Below, one piece after another: positions 37,207 through 49,125 of a DNA stretch of 64,000 nucleotides. Source of the stretch: Cristatella mucedo (taxonomy: Eukaryota; Bryozoa; Phylactolaemata; Cristatellidae); contig WPIO01000017.1 in assembly GCA_009760855.2 (NCBI GenBank), positions 4,492,001-4,556,000 on the forward strand. The letters are read 5' to 3'. The notes beneath the pieces are model-generated. The model was given only the letters and a program-made list of their open reading frames with translations. It had not been told where the DNA came from and ran no database searches. The stretch's first letter is position 1; every line of letters begins with the position of its first letter. Position numbers and translations under genes: made by a program.

Positions 37207-37805
37207 GTCCCGTCGCGGCGGCGGGCGGTGGCGGGCGGCGGCGGGCGGCGGCGGGCGGCGGCGGGCGGCGGCGGGGGGCGGCGGGCGGCGGCGGGCGGCG
37301 GCGGGCGGCGGCGGGCGGCGGCGGCGGGGCGGCGGGCGGCGGCGGGCGGCGGCGGGCGGCGGCGGGCGGCGGCGGGCGGCGGCGGGCGGCGGCGGGCGGC
37401 GGCGGGCGGCGGCGGGCGGCGGCGGGCGGCGGCGGCGGGGGGGGGGGGGGGGGGGCGGCGGGGCGGCGGCGGCGGCGGGCGGCGGGCGGCGGGCGGCGGG
37501 CGGGCGGCGGCGGCGGCGGGGCGGCGGGGGGGGGGGGCGGGGGGCGGGGGGGGGGGGCGGGGGGCGGCGGCGGGCGGCGGGCGGCGGGCGGCGGGCGGCG
37601 GGCGGCGGGCGGCGGGCGGCGGGCGGCGGGCGGCGGGCGGCGGGCGGCGGGCGGCGGGCGGCGGGCGGCGGGCGGCGGGCGGCGGCGGGCGGCGGCGGGC
37701 GGCGGCGGGCGGCGGGCGGCGGGCGGCGGGCGGCGGGCGGCGGGCGGCGGGCGGCGGGCGGCGGGCGGCGACGGGCGGCGGCGGGCGGCGGCGGGCGGCG
37801 GCGGC
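37207..37805 (+). repeat. Pure G/C tandem repeat, GGCGGGC-type units
   Basis: About 600 bases consisting almost only of G and C. They form 9-base (GGCGGCGGGC-like) and 7-base (GGCGGGC) repeats with long G runs at about 37436-37455 and 37526-37562. All six frames are open over parts of it, which produces spurious Gly/Ala/Arg/Pro proteins. The G-rich strand has many G-quadruplex-compatible runs. Confidence 0.97.
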
Positions 37806-38893
37806 GAGTGGTGTCGAACCGGAGCCCTTCGCTGCGAATCTCTGCAGAATTCTATTCACTTTTTCGTAGCGCATCACCCAAGGTCTTATATGAGCCGTCG
37901 GGATGCTATCAGGGGATCTTCGGTCGGGAATTGTGTGACCCTTGAGCCCGACGAAGAATGAAGCGTGCTGCCGGATGGCGAACGTGGGACAAAAGCGTGG
38001 AGCTTTCAGTTTATCACCTCGTTTTCTTCTGCATACTGCAGACATTTTTTAATTCACTTTCAGTTTTTATTCATAATGGGTTTCGCGTCCGCAAAAGTAT
38101 AGAGGCGAGTCACTAAGAAGCCTTGAAAGTCCGAGGGAGTCAGCCGTTTCTTAGAAGCACAGAAAGTCGGAGGAGTCAGCCAATAAAGTTTGAGAGAGTC
38201 AGCCGTAAGGTCGACGACACTCTTGCACAGCGCGCGCGCGCGCGACAGCTTAAATGAGCCGCGCATTGATGACCGCTGCCAGGCGGTGGCGAAATAATTT
38301 CAGACTTGTTTCAGAGTTTCGATCCCCCAGAGCTGCCGAAGCGCTAGGCTGCAGCAGCTCTGGGCGACGAGCCGCGCGTCGGCGAATGCGCCGCCACGTA
38401 ATTTCACAGCCGCTCGCGGTCCCGCCGCAACTATGCGGCAGCCGCGGCTAGTACATCCGCCGGGGACGAGTCTCGCTTGCCGCTGACTTTCGCGCCAGGG
38501 ACCGGCCATCCGGTCGAGCTAACGCAACCGCCGGCAGCAGCCGCATTGGAAACCCGAAGGTCGCGCGCTACCTGCGCGCTTCCTCGTCTTTTCGCTCGGT
38601 AGCTGCGAGCCTTTGCCAATACAGACCGACGCGATGTCTGGGCAGCCGGCGCCGCCACTAGCGGTCGTCATTGAGTAAGAGATGCCGCCGCGGACTAAGC
38701 TCTCTCGCTAGCTACCCGCCACGTTACCTGCGCTGTTGTAAAAATCAACACAGATGCGCTTTCCGGAGGCGCAGCCGCATTGTTGCGGCCGCGGTCCGTG
38801 CGCCCTTTCATAATCCCCCTCAGCGCGAGCCAACAAAAAGGCCGATTATTGTTACGCAGCGGAGCTCGTTAGTGTTTCCGCGGTGTTAATTAC

Positions 38894-38900
38894 TATAAAA
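38894..38900 (+). promoter_or_regulatory. Candidate TATA box for the Ptf1a-type gene
   Basis: TATAAAA lies in an otherwise GC-rich region, 277 bases before the ATG. Position and isolation make it plausible. The transcription start is not determined. Confidence 0.35.
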
Positions 38901-39176
38901 ATACCGTAAACATCGCGGCGGGCGGCGAGCGTCGGCACGAGGCGGCCAGCTAGCGAACGCCGGCGGCGGCTCGTTCGCGTGCGGCCCAACAAAAGAGGTT
39001 TCCTCTGCGAGCCGCCGCGAGCGCGTCCCATTGGCCAGGACTCTCGCAGCGCGAGCCGCGGGTCGCGAGCCATTCGCGTGCCGCCGCGCTGCTGCGGAAA
39101 TAAACATAAGCCCGAAGCGACCGAGCCGAGCCGAGGACCGACGCTCTGAGCGCTTCGCGAGCGGACGCCAGGAGAA

Positions 39177-40421
<1,245 letters not shown>

Positions 40422-41220
40422 CGGACGCTCGGCGCCGCGCGCGCGGCGCCGCAGTGTGCGATTCGCACCCGATTCGCCGGAGGCCCCTCCCGACGGCTTT
40501 GCGTCGACCCAAGTCCCAAGCAACGAGTCTTCTAGTCAGGCGACGAGTGAGAGTCGCACGCTTTGCCACCGGCCTCTCGCGGCGGCGTCGTCGGACGTCT
40601 GTAGCGAAAGCAGCGCAGTCGCAGCTGCAGCTGGCTGCAACGCGGCGGCGGCCGAGTCTCGGCTGCAAAGAAAGCGGCGGCGGCGCGCAAGTTTTTGTGC
40701 AGCTACAGCATAATGTTACGCAGCGAGTTCAAACGAGCGGGCCGCTGTTTTGTTTGCAAACACGGGGCGCTGATCGTGAGAGCTGAACGGCCGGGCGGCC
40801 GGCAGCCAGGCCAGCCACTGCGAGGGCAGACGCGGAGGACAAAAGCGGAGGACCGACTGATGCGGAAGGCGCGGAGGCGGGCCGCCCGGTGGGCGGCAGG
40901 ATGCCCGAAGGCGAACTGGCTCGCTCGCGGTTGCCCTCGCTCTGCGAAATCGGACCGCGCACGCGGCCGCCGGTAGGGAAAGGGGAAGGTCATCGGGCTC
41001 CGACAAGTCGCGGCAGCTGGCTCTCAGCGAGCGGGCCGAGTGGGGCGGCGATGACCCGATCCCTTTGACCTCTCGGAAAACATTCGATGCTGTAGTTCGT
41101 GAGAAGTTCCATTCTTACGGAAGGGGTCCACGCGGCGTCCTAACGTGTTTCAGTGTTTAGTGTGTCTTCAGCTTTCGGAGCCTCTTCAATGCAGATGGCT
41201 CCTTTGCTTACGATAATTTC

Positions 41221-41226
41221 AATAAA
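41221..41226 (+). terminator. Candidate polyadenylation signal for the Ptf1a-type gene
   Basis: AATAAA about 800 bases after the stop codon, just past the end of the GC-rich domain. It is the first AATAAA I noticed downstream. Confidence 0.35.
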
Positions 41227-41516
41227 TGTATAAACTCGTCTTCCAAGCCCTGCAGTAAAACGCGTCCAAAATGACCGTGACAGCGGCTGCCACGCTTTGC
41301 TTTCCCTTGCGATCGTAAGCTGCGCTAAGCGGCTTACGATCACAAGGGAAAGAGGAGGGCAAGAGGAAAGGGATAGAGCGAGGATGAGGAAAAAATTAGG
41401 AAAAGAGAGGGAGAGAGAGGGAGGGAGGAAAAGAGGGTGACAGAGGATGGGAGAGAGATGAAGAAAGAGAGAAACAGAGGAACGGAAAGAAAGACTAAGA
41501 GGGAGAGGGAGATATC

Positions 41517-41787
<271 letters not shown>

Positions 41788-41908
41788 TACCATAGAGATA
41801 TAGTGACGGACTATAAAAGAGACAGAGGGGGAGAGAGAGAATAAATGGATGGAATAGCGAGACAGAGAAAAGCAGACGGCTATAGTGAGAGCAAGTGGGA
41901 GAGTTACA

Positions 41909-41947
41909 CACACGCACGCACACACACACACACGCACGAATACATAC
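41909..41947. repeat. Short CA-type microsatellite
   Basis: ACACACACGCACGCACACAC type run, slightly interrupted. Confidence 0.85.
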
Positions 41948-41949
41948 AC

Positions 41950-44205
41950 AGAGGAAGTTTCTGAGAAGTCGTGCTACTTTGACTTGGCAGCTGGTTTGCA
42001 TGTCGCTTTGTCAAACATTATTGAATGAGCTTTTACTCGTGCCGAGTCCTCACGCCGACACCATTGATAGTGGCGAATAGGAATACTCTGCCTTCTCGAT
42101 ATCAACTTAAGCAGAATGCCAAGGCATTCTAGACCCAGGCTATCGTTGTGCGTGGACGTGGGAATTGATATGCTATGGTTACACCGTATTTCCCCTTGAA
42201 TGTCAATCCACTCCAGTGTCGAGAAGCACAATTACTGATATTGTTCAAGCTTGCGACAACTGACCCACTGGAGCGCTGCAGCCAGCCGAAAGAGCGAGCG
42301 TCTGTCGCTGTAAGTTGTTATAAGTAATTATCGTAAGTTATCTAAGCTCGGAGACAGTTGCCGCCGGTACGATCGTCGGATCCACTGTCGGTGAGGTATT
42401 AGTGCGAAAAAAGTCGGAGAGTACACAAAATGTCTTCCAATTCGGCTTCGAAGGAGGATCTTCGTTCCAGGGGCTGTTTGCCGCTCTGCGGATGAGGATG
42501 GAGAATCCTTGCGAAGGAGGCGGACTCAGGTCCGACGCTACGGTCGCGAGCTTCCCGTTATGGAGAGTGGGATAAAAAGTGTTAACAAAGAGAGTTTGTA
42601 CTTTGCCTTTTAAGCAAGAACGTTTACCAGAATTAATTTGAGGATGCCAATCAAAGTCTGGAGGCTCTGTTTTGAAAAGTCTTGTTAGTTTTAACTAAGT
42701 GAGGCATCGTGTAAGAAGCTATGATATGTAAGAATCGTAAGATATGTGTGATATGTAAGAATCGTAAGATATCGTATGATATGTAAGAATCGTAATCGAT
42801 ATGTAAGATCGTGTAAGAAGACATGCTTCGGAGCACCGTTGAGCCGTTCTGCAGCTCCGCTGAAGCGAAATATGCTTTTGGCGCCGCTTTTCGGAGTTGC
42901 GAAGTTCCAAGGTTTTGAACAAACAGAAAAGCACTTCGGCCCAACCAGAAACACTCATACCAATTACGCCATTATACCGTTCTAACTAATGAACGTGCTA
43001 GACCTGTATACAAAGATCCAAGACTTCTATCTATAAGCTTTTTGACGTCTACGACTGGTGCAGGGAGAACAACTGCGTCAAAGCTTTCCTTTCACATAGG
43101 TATCAGCTCGTCTTTATGTCCCTGAGATTGATGCAACTTGGCTCGCTCCCGTGAATTTTCGATGTTAATCAGCTACAATCCCGTATTAGCTATTTTATTT
43201 ATACCGCAGGCAGCAAAATTAGACGAGCCAAGCCAGCCGAGGTCGCCCGCCCGATACGCTGAGCGAGTGCACCACGAAGCAGCAGCACAGGCTAGGGTTA
43301 CCGAGCTCTCATATGCGGGCTTCCCGACAACTTCAGGCTCAACGGTTTCGGGTTGCTTTCGCTTCGACTGGTAGGCAGGCACACTAACAGTCGCAATGAT
43401 TAATAAGGATGAGCAAAGAGCCGACCTTGACTATCGGGAAAGGGAGTGCCGAGGCTTTCTACAGGCCTGACTTCACTTGTACGGGTTGCCTCGTTCATCC
43501 TTGGGACAGCCATCCGTGGAACGTCAACAGACTTTTTTGGCAGCCGTTCCTTGCTGTATTGCTCTTTCAACTCTAAGCCACTCCAGGTGCATACCTTGTA
43601 TGGAGGTTAAATGGAATTCCTTTAGAATCCTCCACATGCTGATTTGCAAAAACTATCGGGGCACCTATTTTTTTTATCTGCGATCGGAAGGGGAAATTCA
43701 CTTACGCCTTCCGAAAGAGTTTCGACGCGATATGGCGGGCTCGAACTGCCTTCTAGGCTCTTGATGTCAGCAGGAGTACCGTCTATAAGATGGTTGAAAG
43801 AGGACGTGACTAGCGTCTTGCTTAAGTCCTGGTTCACACTAACACTGGTCACGGACACGTCAAACTTGCAGGTTTCGATGGTCCCGCGAATAATTACGAC
43901 CCATCCCTTGCAACACTTAAGTTAGGATGCACGCCAATTATTGCAGACGAAGATGCACCGCGTTAGGAGTAACTTCCAAATTACTCAATACTCCGCTATG
44001 GTATTCTCGAGAACATGGGACACCAAGTTCAGCCATACCTCAGTGTAAGCCCACCTACTAAAGCGACTGCAAAGCACCAGGCAACCAATTTTCCCACAAA
44101 GGCTAAATTTGGTAGATGTTCACATTTAGCACCGTGTAACGTACATTCGCGTTTAGCACTCAATCTACCTGATATTTAGCTTCGCAGGTACGTTAGTGCT
44201 GGAAA
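41950..44205. other. Unassigned DNA with a small tandem repeat
   Basis: No gene recognised. At 42723-42818 a unit of the type GATATGTAAGAATCGTAA is repeated at least three times with variants. The frame at 42691-42954 (minus) partly reflects that repeat. Other frames have no motif I recognise. Confidence 0.45.
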
Positions 44206-44209
44206 ATGG

Positions 44210-44335
44210 GTGGGAGAGCGTTCACAGTCTGCTCCCAAGTGCCTTCAATTACTAAGCTCTCTGAGTCAGGGAGAAAACTCCCGACTGACATCACGTCATC
44301 TGATTTGCCGACCTTCAAAAAGACCTAAAAAATCT
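44210..44335 (+). mobile_element. LINE-A C-terminal ORF relic
   Basis: ACTCCCGACTGACATCACGT and TTGCCGACCTTCAAAAAGAC resemble the LPTCVRTSPDLTTFKKNLK region. Short and mutated. It lies directly before a SINE-1 copy. Confidence 0.5.
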
Positions 44336-44384
44336 TCTTGCTCCTCATCATCAGCCTTTGCTCGGTCTCCTGACAATGCCGCCC

Positions 44385-44518
44385 TGGTTTGGCCGAGGGA
44401 TAAGGTGCTTGCCTTTAAAGACCAAAGTCGTGGGGTCGAGCCTTGCGGCAGATGTAAAGCGCCTGGGTAGAGATTGAGTTCTCTTGGGGCGATAGACATT
44501 TTTATTATCACAGGCCGA
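44385..44518 (+). mobile_element. SINE-1 copy, plus strand
   Basis: Head GTTTGGCCGAGGGATAAGGT, then GTCGTGGGGTCGAGCCTTG (B-box region), followed by GTAAAGCGCCTGGGTAGAGA and TTGAGTTCTCTTGGGGCGAT, then a TTTTTATTAT tail. Its tail is closer to the LINE-A consensus than those of other SINE-1 copies. Confidence 0.8.
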
Positions 44519-45316
44519 GACGATGTAGTGGCAGTCGAAAAAAGCAGCAACGCCAAAACGATGCACCAGCAGCCGAGAATAGTAGTAGGCTTAATAAACA
44601 ACAATGAGGCAAAACATCCCCATATCCACAATAGCACTAGTGAAATGGCAAACCTGCTTGTACTGACAATGAACATTTTTCAGGAATGAAAGCCCATGTT
44701 CGTTAATAGTGTTCTAAATTTAATACAATGCATACTAACCACAGCGATCATCAACAAGAACAGAATGCAAGTCATGCTGGCTTCTTCATTAAGTTAGGAC
44801 ACACGACTACATCTTAAAATAGAAGGCACTTCGCCAGACTCGGTAGAATAACTGCATCTGTTGGATCGCAGCATCGGGAGTCTCTTAAGAATCTAAAATA
44901 GTAAGTCCAAGCACACATAAACAGCTAGTCAGCTTGCCATCAATAGGCGCACAACTGACTTAAACCAAGGGAAGTGCAAGATGGAAGATTCAAACCAGTT
45001 TTAACCAAGACAATAAGATGGAAGCTACAAACAGGTACAAATCTTTTAAAAGTAGTCACACGGTTTACAGAGTTCAGCACAACTAAGGAACAAGTTAGCC
45101 CTAAGCTTGCTAACGAAACATCTTTTTGAGTTTATCTGTTTAACGGGTAGAGAGAAATGAGACAGGCAGTGGTGGCCGTTAACATGTGTCAACCGGTGGA
45201 CGTACCTGTACATGAGACTTCATCACAACAAATGGTACATCGGAAATAATTATTCGCTCGATAGTCAACATCAGTGGGGGCCTATACTAGAGCACAAGTT
45301 GATTTGATGTATCTCC
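44519..45316. other. Unassigned DNA
   Basis: Nothing recognised. AT-leaning, with short frames only. Confidence 0.4.
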
Positions 45317-45402
45317 ATATGTAAGTCCACAAAGCCATAAAGACTATGTGGGTGTTACGAAGGAGAGTTTATCGGTTGCTCTCACGGTCGCCGTGCCTTA
45401 AC
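45317..45402 (-). mobile_element. LINE-B 3' end fragment
   Basis: GTCCACAAAGCCATAAAGAC and ATGTGGGTGTTACGAAGGAG match the LINE-B 3' untranslated region in minus orientation. It is followed by unassigned DNA to 45984. Confidence 0.6.
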
Positions 45403-45984
45403 TGCTTGAGCTTTACAGTAGATAGCTATTTTGGAAGCGCTTGCCAGGCAGAACAGATCTAATTCAAAACCAATGTTTTCATATCGACAAGTAATGACGT
45501 ACTTTGGAATGCTGCCCTCGCATGCTGCTTATTTGCATCTTCCCTGCAGCTACCCTGCTGGTGTGCACAACGGCTCTATTTGCATGCAGCTCGACGCACA
45601 GCTTTGTACGCCCGTTGCTATTTTGCTCGATTGTACTGAGATTGCCCTGTTTATACTTAATGCAATATCTGTCCCACTCTGCATGAATAAATCGTCTTTC
45701 ACTTTAACGACGACCTTCAGCCGGTGGCTTCAACTTGTTACTCGTGCCTTCATTCTCTAGAACGCGATTAATGAGAACATTCGGTGGGAAGCACTGCTGA
45801 CATAGCCATAACATTAGCTTAAAAAAGGATCACATATTACGAATTGCTTTCAGGGTCTAGAGTTTGGCCAAGCATGAAAAATATGGCAAGCGAATGAACT
45901 CGAGCAAGAAGATGATCGGTTACAATCAAACAGAATAAATTCAAATAAAAAGCTACAATAAGAAATTGAAAAAATTTAATAGGA
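45403..45984. other. Unassigned DNA
   Basis: No feature recognised. The 109-aa plus frame at 45431-45760 has no motif I know. Confidence 0.4.
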
Positions 45985-46471
45985 GAGCATGTAATGTTTC
46001 TCCGTCTGTAACTCCACAAGGCCACATGAACAATGTGGGTGTCATCTGTTGGCTACCGAATGCGTACCGAAAGTCGCTTAGGCTGTGAGTGTGCTATACA
46101 AAACTCGCCTGCCTAACACCCACATAGTCTTTATGGCTTTGTGGAGTTACTTAGGGAGATACATTACATTAAATTGTTATGCAGGAGAGTTTTGTATAGC
46201 GCACTCACAGCCTAAGCGGCTTTCGGTACTCATTCGGTAGACATCACACTTAGTCTCACGCAACACAGAGAAAGTGGAAACCATAGCAGTCAGGAGAGCA
46301 GTTGAGGTAGTGAGTAACATGGAAGTAGCAGCTCAGGATGGCTGGAAAGGATGTGCCATAGTCGGCAGCAGGGGAGTAGCTATCGCTGCGTAAAAACCGT
46401 GGTTCCACAGTCTAGGACCTGCAAAGCAAAAGCTTCTGTCGCTAACGGTCTTTAAGATGGGGGAATGGAAC
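45985..46471 (-). mobile_element. LINE-B 3' ends in inverted arrangement
   Basis: Three pieces: 45985-46040 minus (TAATGTTTCTCCGTCTGTAA), 46041-46175 plus (ACCGAATGCGTACCGAAAGT to a TTACATTA tail) and 46176-46471 minus (TATGCAGGAGAGTTTTGTAT onward). The last one continues beyond a LINE-A insertion at 47060. The facing copies form a large inverted repeat. Confidence 0.75.
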
Positions 46472-47020
46472 AACTAGCCGACCTGCACTGGCTACCAGTC
46501 AAGCAACGGATTGACTTCAAGGTTTTGTCGCTCACTTTTAGGTCCCTTCATTCTATGGCTCCAGCCTATCTCTCCGACATACTCCCCCATCAGGCCAAGC
46601 ATCGTACCACCCGCTTTTCGGAATCCAACAGTCTAGAAATACCTCGTACAAACCTCAAATCCTTTGGAGACCGTGCATTTGGTTCGTATGCTCCCAAAGC
46701 CTGGAACTCCCTCCCGACCTGCGTCAGAACATCCCCTGACCTGACCACATTTAAAAGGAACTTAAAAACACACCTATTTAGGACAGCATTTAGTGGGTCC
46801 CTATGATTCGTCCTTCACGTGCTTATGCGTGCTGACACTGTGCATGCTGCCACTAACCACATTTGCATGCTGACCCTGTGCATGTCACCCCTAACCATAT
46901 TATTCATTTTGTTTGTTTTTCAAGCATGATTTTACTTACCATTCAATTGCATTTCCCTTTGCAGCAAATGCAAAGCGCCTAGAAAGAGATTAAGTTCTCT
47001 GAGGGCGCTTTATCAAGTAC

Positions 47021-47058
<38 letters not shown>
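46472..47058 (+). mobile_element. LINE-A fragment inserted into LINE-B
   Basis: The ORF part to 46806 (ADLHWLPVKQRIDFKVLSLT ... FSGSL stop) is followed by the complete 3' region, the AAAGCGCC hairpin and an ATT microsatellite (about 47030-47058). On both sides the DNA is one minus-strand LINE-B copy, so this is an insertion. It is 5'-truncated. Confidence 0.9.
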
Positions 47059-47059
47059 G

Positions 47060-47531
47060 TTCATACAGGACCTGAGGGCACGAGGAGGCTGAAACTGGTG
47101 CAGCAGTTCAGCTAGGCGTAGAGGAGCCAAGCCGTGGTGGGCCTTGTGGGTCAGCTTAAGAACTTTGCTCAGTATCTTTTGATCAACCAGCAGCCGTCCT
47201 AGCTCTTTTAGCAAAAGAGACGCCTGGTCAAACCTCTGGGATTTGCAAACTAGCTGAGCAGCCATATTCACAGCCAGCTGCAGTGGCCTGGTGAATTTTT
47301 TCAGCAGCCCAGCCAGACGGGAATTACAATAATCTAGCTAATACACAACAAAGGAGCTAGTTTTTTGCAAGCCACCGTGGAAGACAGTTTCAAATCTTAG
47401 ATAGGGATCGGACGTAATGGTTAGCTGTAAAAGTAGTCTTCTGAATGAAGCTTTTAAAATTTAGGCAGTTGTCGAAGACGACACCTAAACTCCGAGCAGG
47501 TGGTGATGGTCGCGCACAACAGCATAACCTA
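47060..47531 (-). mobile_element. LINE-B, middle segment of an interrupted copy
   Basis: On minus: MNMAAQLVCKSQRFDQASLL, KELGRLLVDQ and LTHKAHHGLAPLRLAELLHQ, continuing the copy that starts at 46176. It is cut at 47531 by a pogo/Tigger element and resumes at 48412. Confidence 0.85.
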
Positions 47532-48409
47532 CCATATTTATACGAGTGTAAGTCGCACCCAAGTATCAGTAGCAACCTAAATTTATGGACAATATTTTTT
47601 AAGTTTTTATTGAAAAATATTATTCCTGAATATATAGATAATTTTGTGTTAATATAAGTTTGCTTTAATCACCACAGTTAGCAAGAAAATCGTCATCAGT
47701 ATCACTGCTAACATATTCACTGTCTTCTGCAACATTGTCAATGTCTGAATCGTCACTTTCCTCATAGATTGCATCATCTTCAGTTCTATCCAGCTCGTTT
47801 GAAATTCCACTCTTTATGAATGACTACACAATGAATTCTGTTTTGATGCTCTCCCAAGCATGTAAAACCCATTCACAAACATGTTTGATACTGGCTCTTC
47901 TAATTATCCCTGCTGGTGTCAAATATTGACTTGTAGTTGCTGTCATCCAGTTATCCCTGGCATGCCTTTTTTGTAGTAGGTATCGACTTTGAGCAGTTCC
48001 TCATGTTTTCTCTCATCCCAACCATTTTCTCAGGTACACCATATTTTCGTTCAGCAGGCGTGTTTCCATTCTCTTTGACACACTGTACAACTTTCAACTT
48101 GAACCCAGCAGTGTATGCAAATCTTCCCTGTTTTTCAGACATTGTGGGCAAAAAGAATGATTTTGAATTTCTAGTTAAACAAATAATACCAAAAAGACGT
48201 GCATCCAAAAGTAAACAATAATAGTATGGTCAATACAGTAAAGTATAGTACAAACTAGTTAATCCCATATGAAAAAGTTGAGCAGTTTAGATTGGTAGGC
48301 AAGGAATGGTTTTTAATTTTGACATTATTTGACTTGCAGTGTGTAAGTCACATGCTTATTTTTTCAAGGAAATTTAGAAAAAGTGCGACTTATAATCGTA
48401 AAAATACAA
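47532..48409 (-). mobile_element. pogo/Tigger-type DNA transposon, internally deleted (878 bp)
   Basis: Terminal inverted repeats of about 28 bases are alike: each end reads ...TACGA..TATAAGTCGCAC or a close variant (left ...GTGTAAGTCGCAC). TA dinucleotides flank both ends (47530-47531 and 48410-48411). On minus, the N-terminal segment reads MSEKQGRFAYTAGFKLKVVQ then NTPAERKYGVPEKMV, a helix-turn-helix type seen in pogo/Tigger-like transposases. A C-terminal remnant reads CEWVLHAWESIK, then after a stop SGISNELDRTEDDAIYEES and an acidic end. The DDE catalytic core between them is missing, so it cannot encode a transposase. Confidence 0.85.
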
Positions 48410-48411
48410 TA

Positions 48412-48727
48412 TTAGAAGAGCAAAGCCTTCAAATCCAGCCACACGCTTAGGGTATCTTATGAGCAGCAGTTTATCGTCATTTAGTTCAAGAAATTTGCCG
48501 ACATCCACAATCGAATGTCGGCAAGGCAAGCATTCAGTTTTTCAGTTGCTGCAGCCGATTCCGATGGTTTGAATGATCAATACAGCCGAGTATCATCAGC
48601 TTACAAGTGAGATCCCATTCCACGGGCATTCATTTTCCTAGAGGTTGAGTATAGTTGGAGAACAGCAACGGACCGAGGACGGACCCTTGAGGGATTCCAC
48701 AGGTGACTGGTCTGGTGGATGAGACCT
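48412..48727 (-). mobile_element. LINE-B, third segment of the interrupted copy
   Basis: Continues directly from the sequence lost at 47531. GCAAAGCCTTCAAATCCAGC and CACACGCTTAGGGTATC match the reverse of the LINE-B KRVAGLKGFAV region. It extends to the TCGVPQ region, where the copy ends. Confidence 0.8.
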
Positions 48728-48897
48728 GACCTCCATATGACATGGATTATCATATATTCTATGAATTTTTTCTATTCTAAAGCTTTTTTTTTTAGTACTT
48801 TAGTGCAGTATGTGGCAAGCTGGATCATTGGTAGACTCAACAATGACTGTTAAGACCTCAGCCACCATCATCGACCGAGATTCCGATCGATTGACTA

Positions 48898-49060
48898 AAT
48901 ACTAATAATAACTTAAGACTTGTACATAGGCACTTTAAAGATGCTGGAAATGAAGCATGTCAAGTCAATGGTTTGGTGATACAATGTACAGTGTCGGCAT
49001 GCATAAGTACTCAGAAAGTCATACGGTAATACTTGGTGCCAATCATATCAGCACATTCAA
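48898..49060 (-). mobile_element. LINE-A tail relic
   Basis: ACTAATAATAACTTAAGACT and TAGGCACTTTAAAGATGCTG resemble the mutated LINE-A tail. Weak. Confidence 0.4.
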
Positions 49061-49125
49061 CCTGCTAAGCATACTGACCAGAGGGTTCACGTCGGGTCCG
49101 TCCAAGGATAATCCTCATGCAAGCA

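Noticed and set aside
37042-38045. Very long Gly/Ala/Arg/Pro-rich open frames on both strands
   Set aside because: They exist in several frames at once and are caused by the G/C-only repeat, which has no stop codons.
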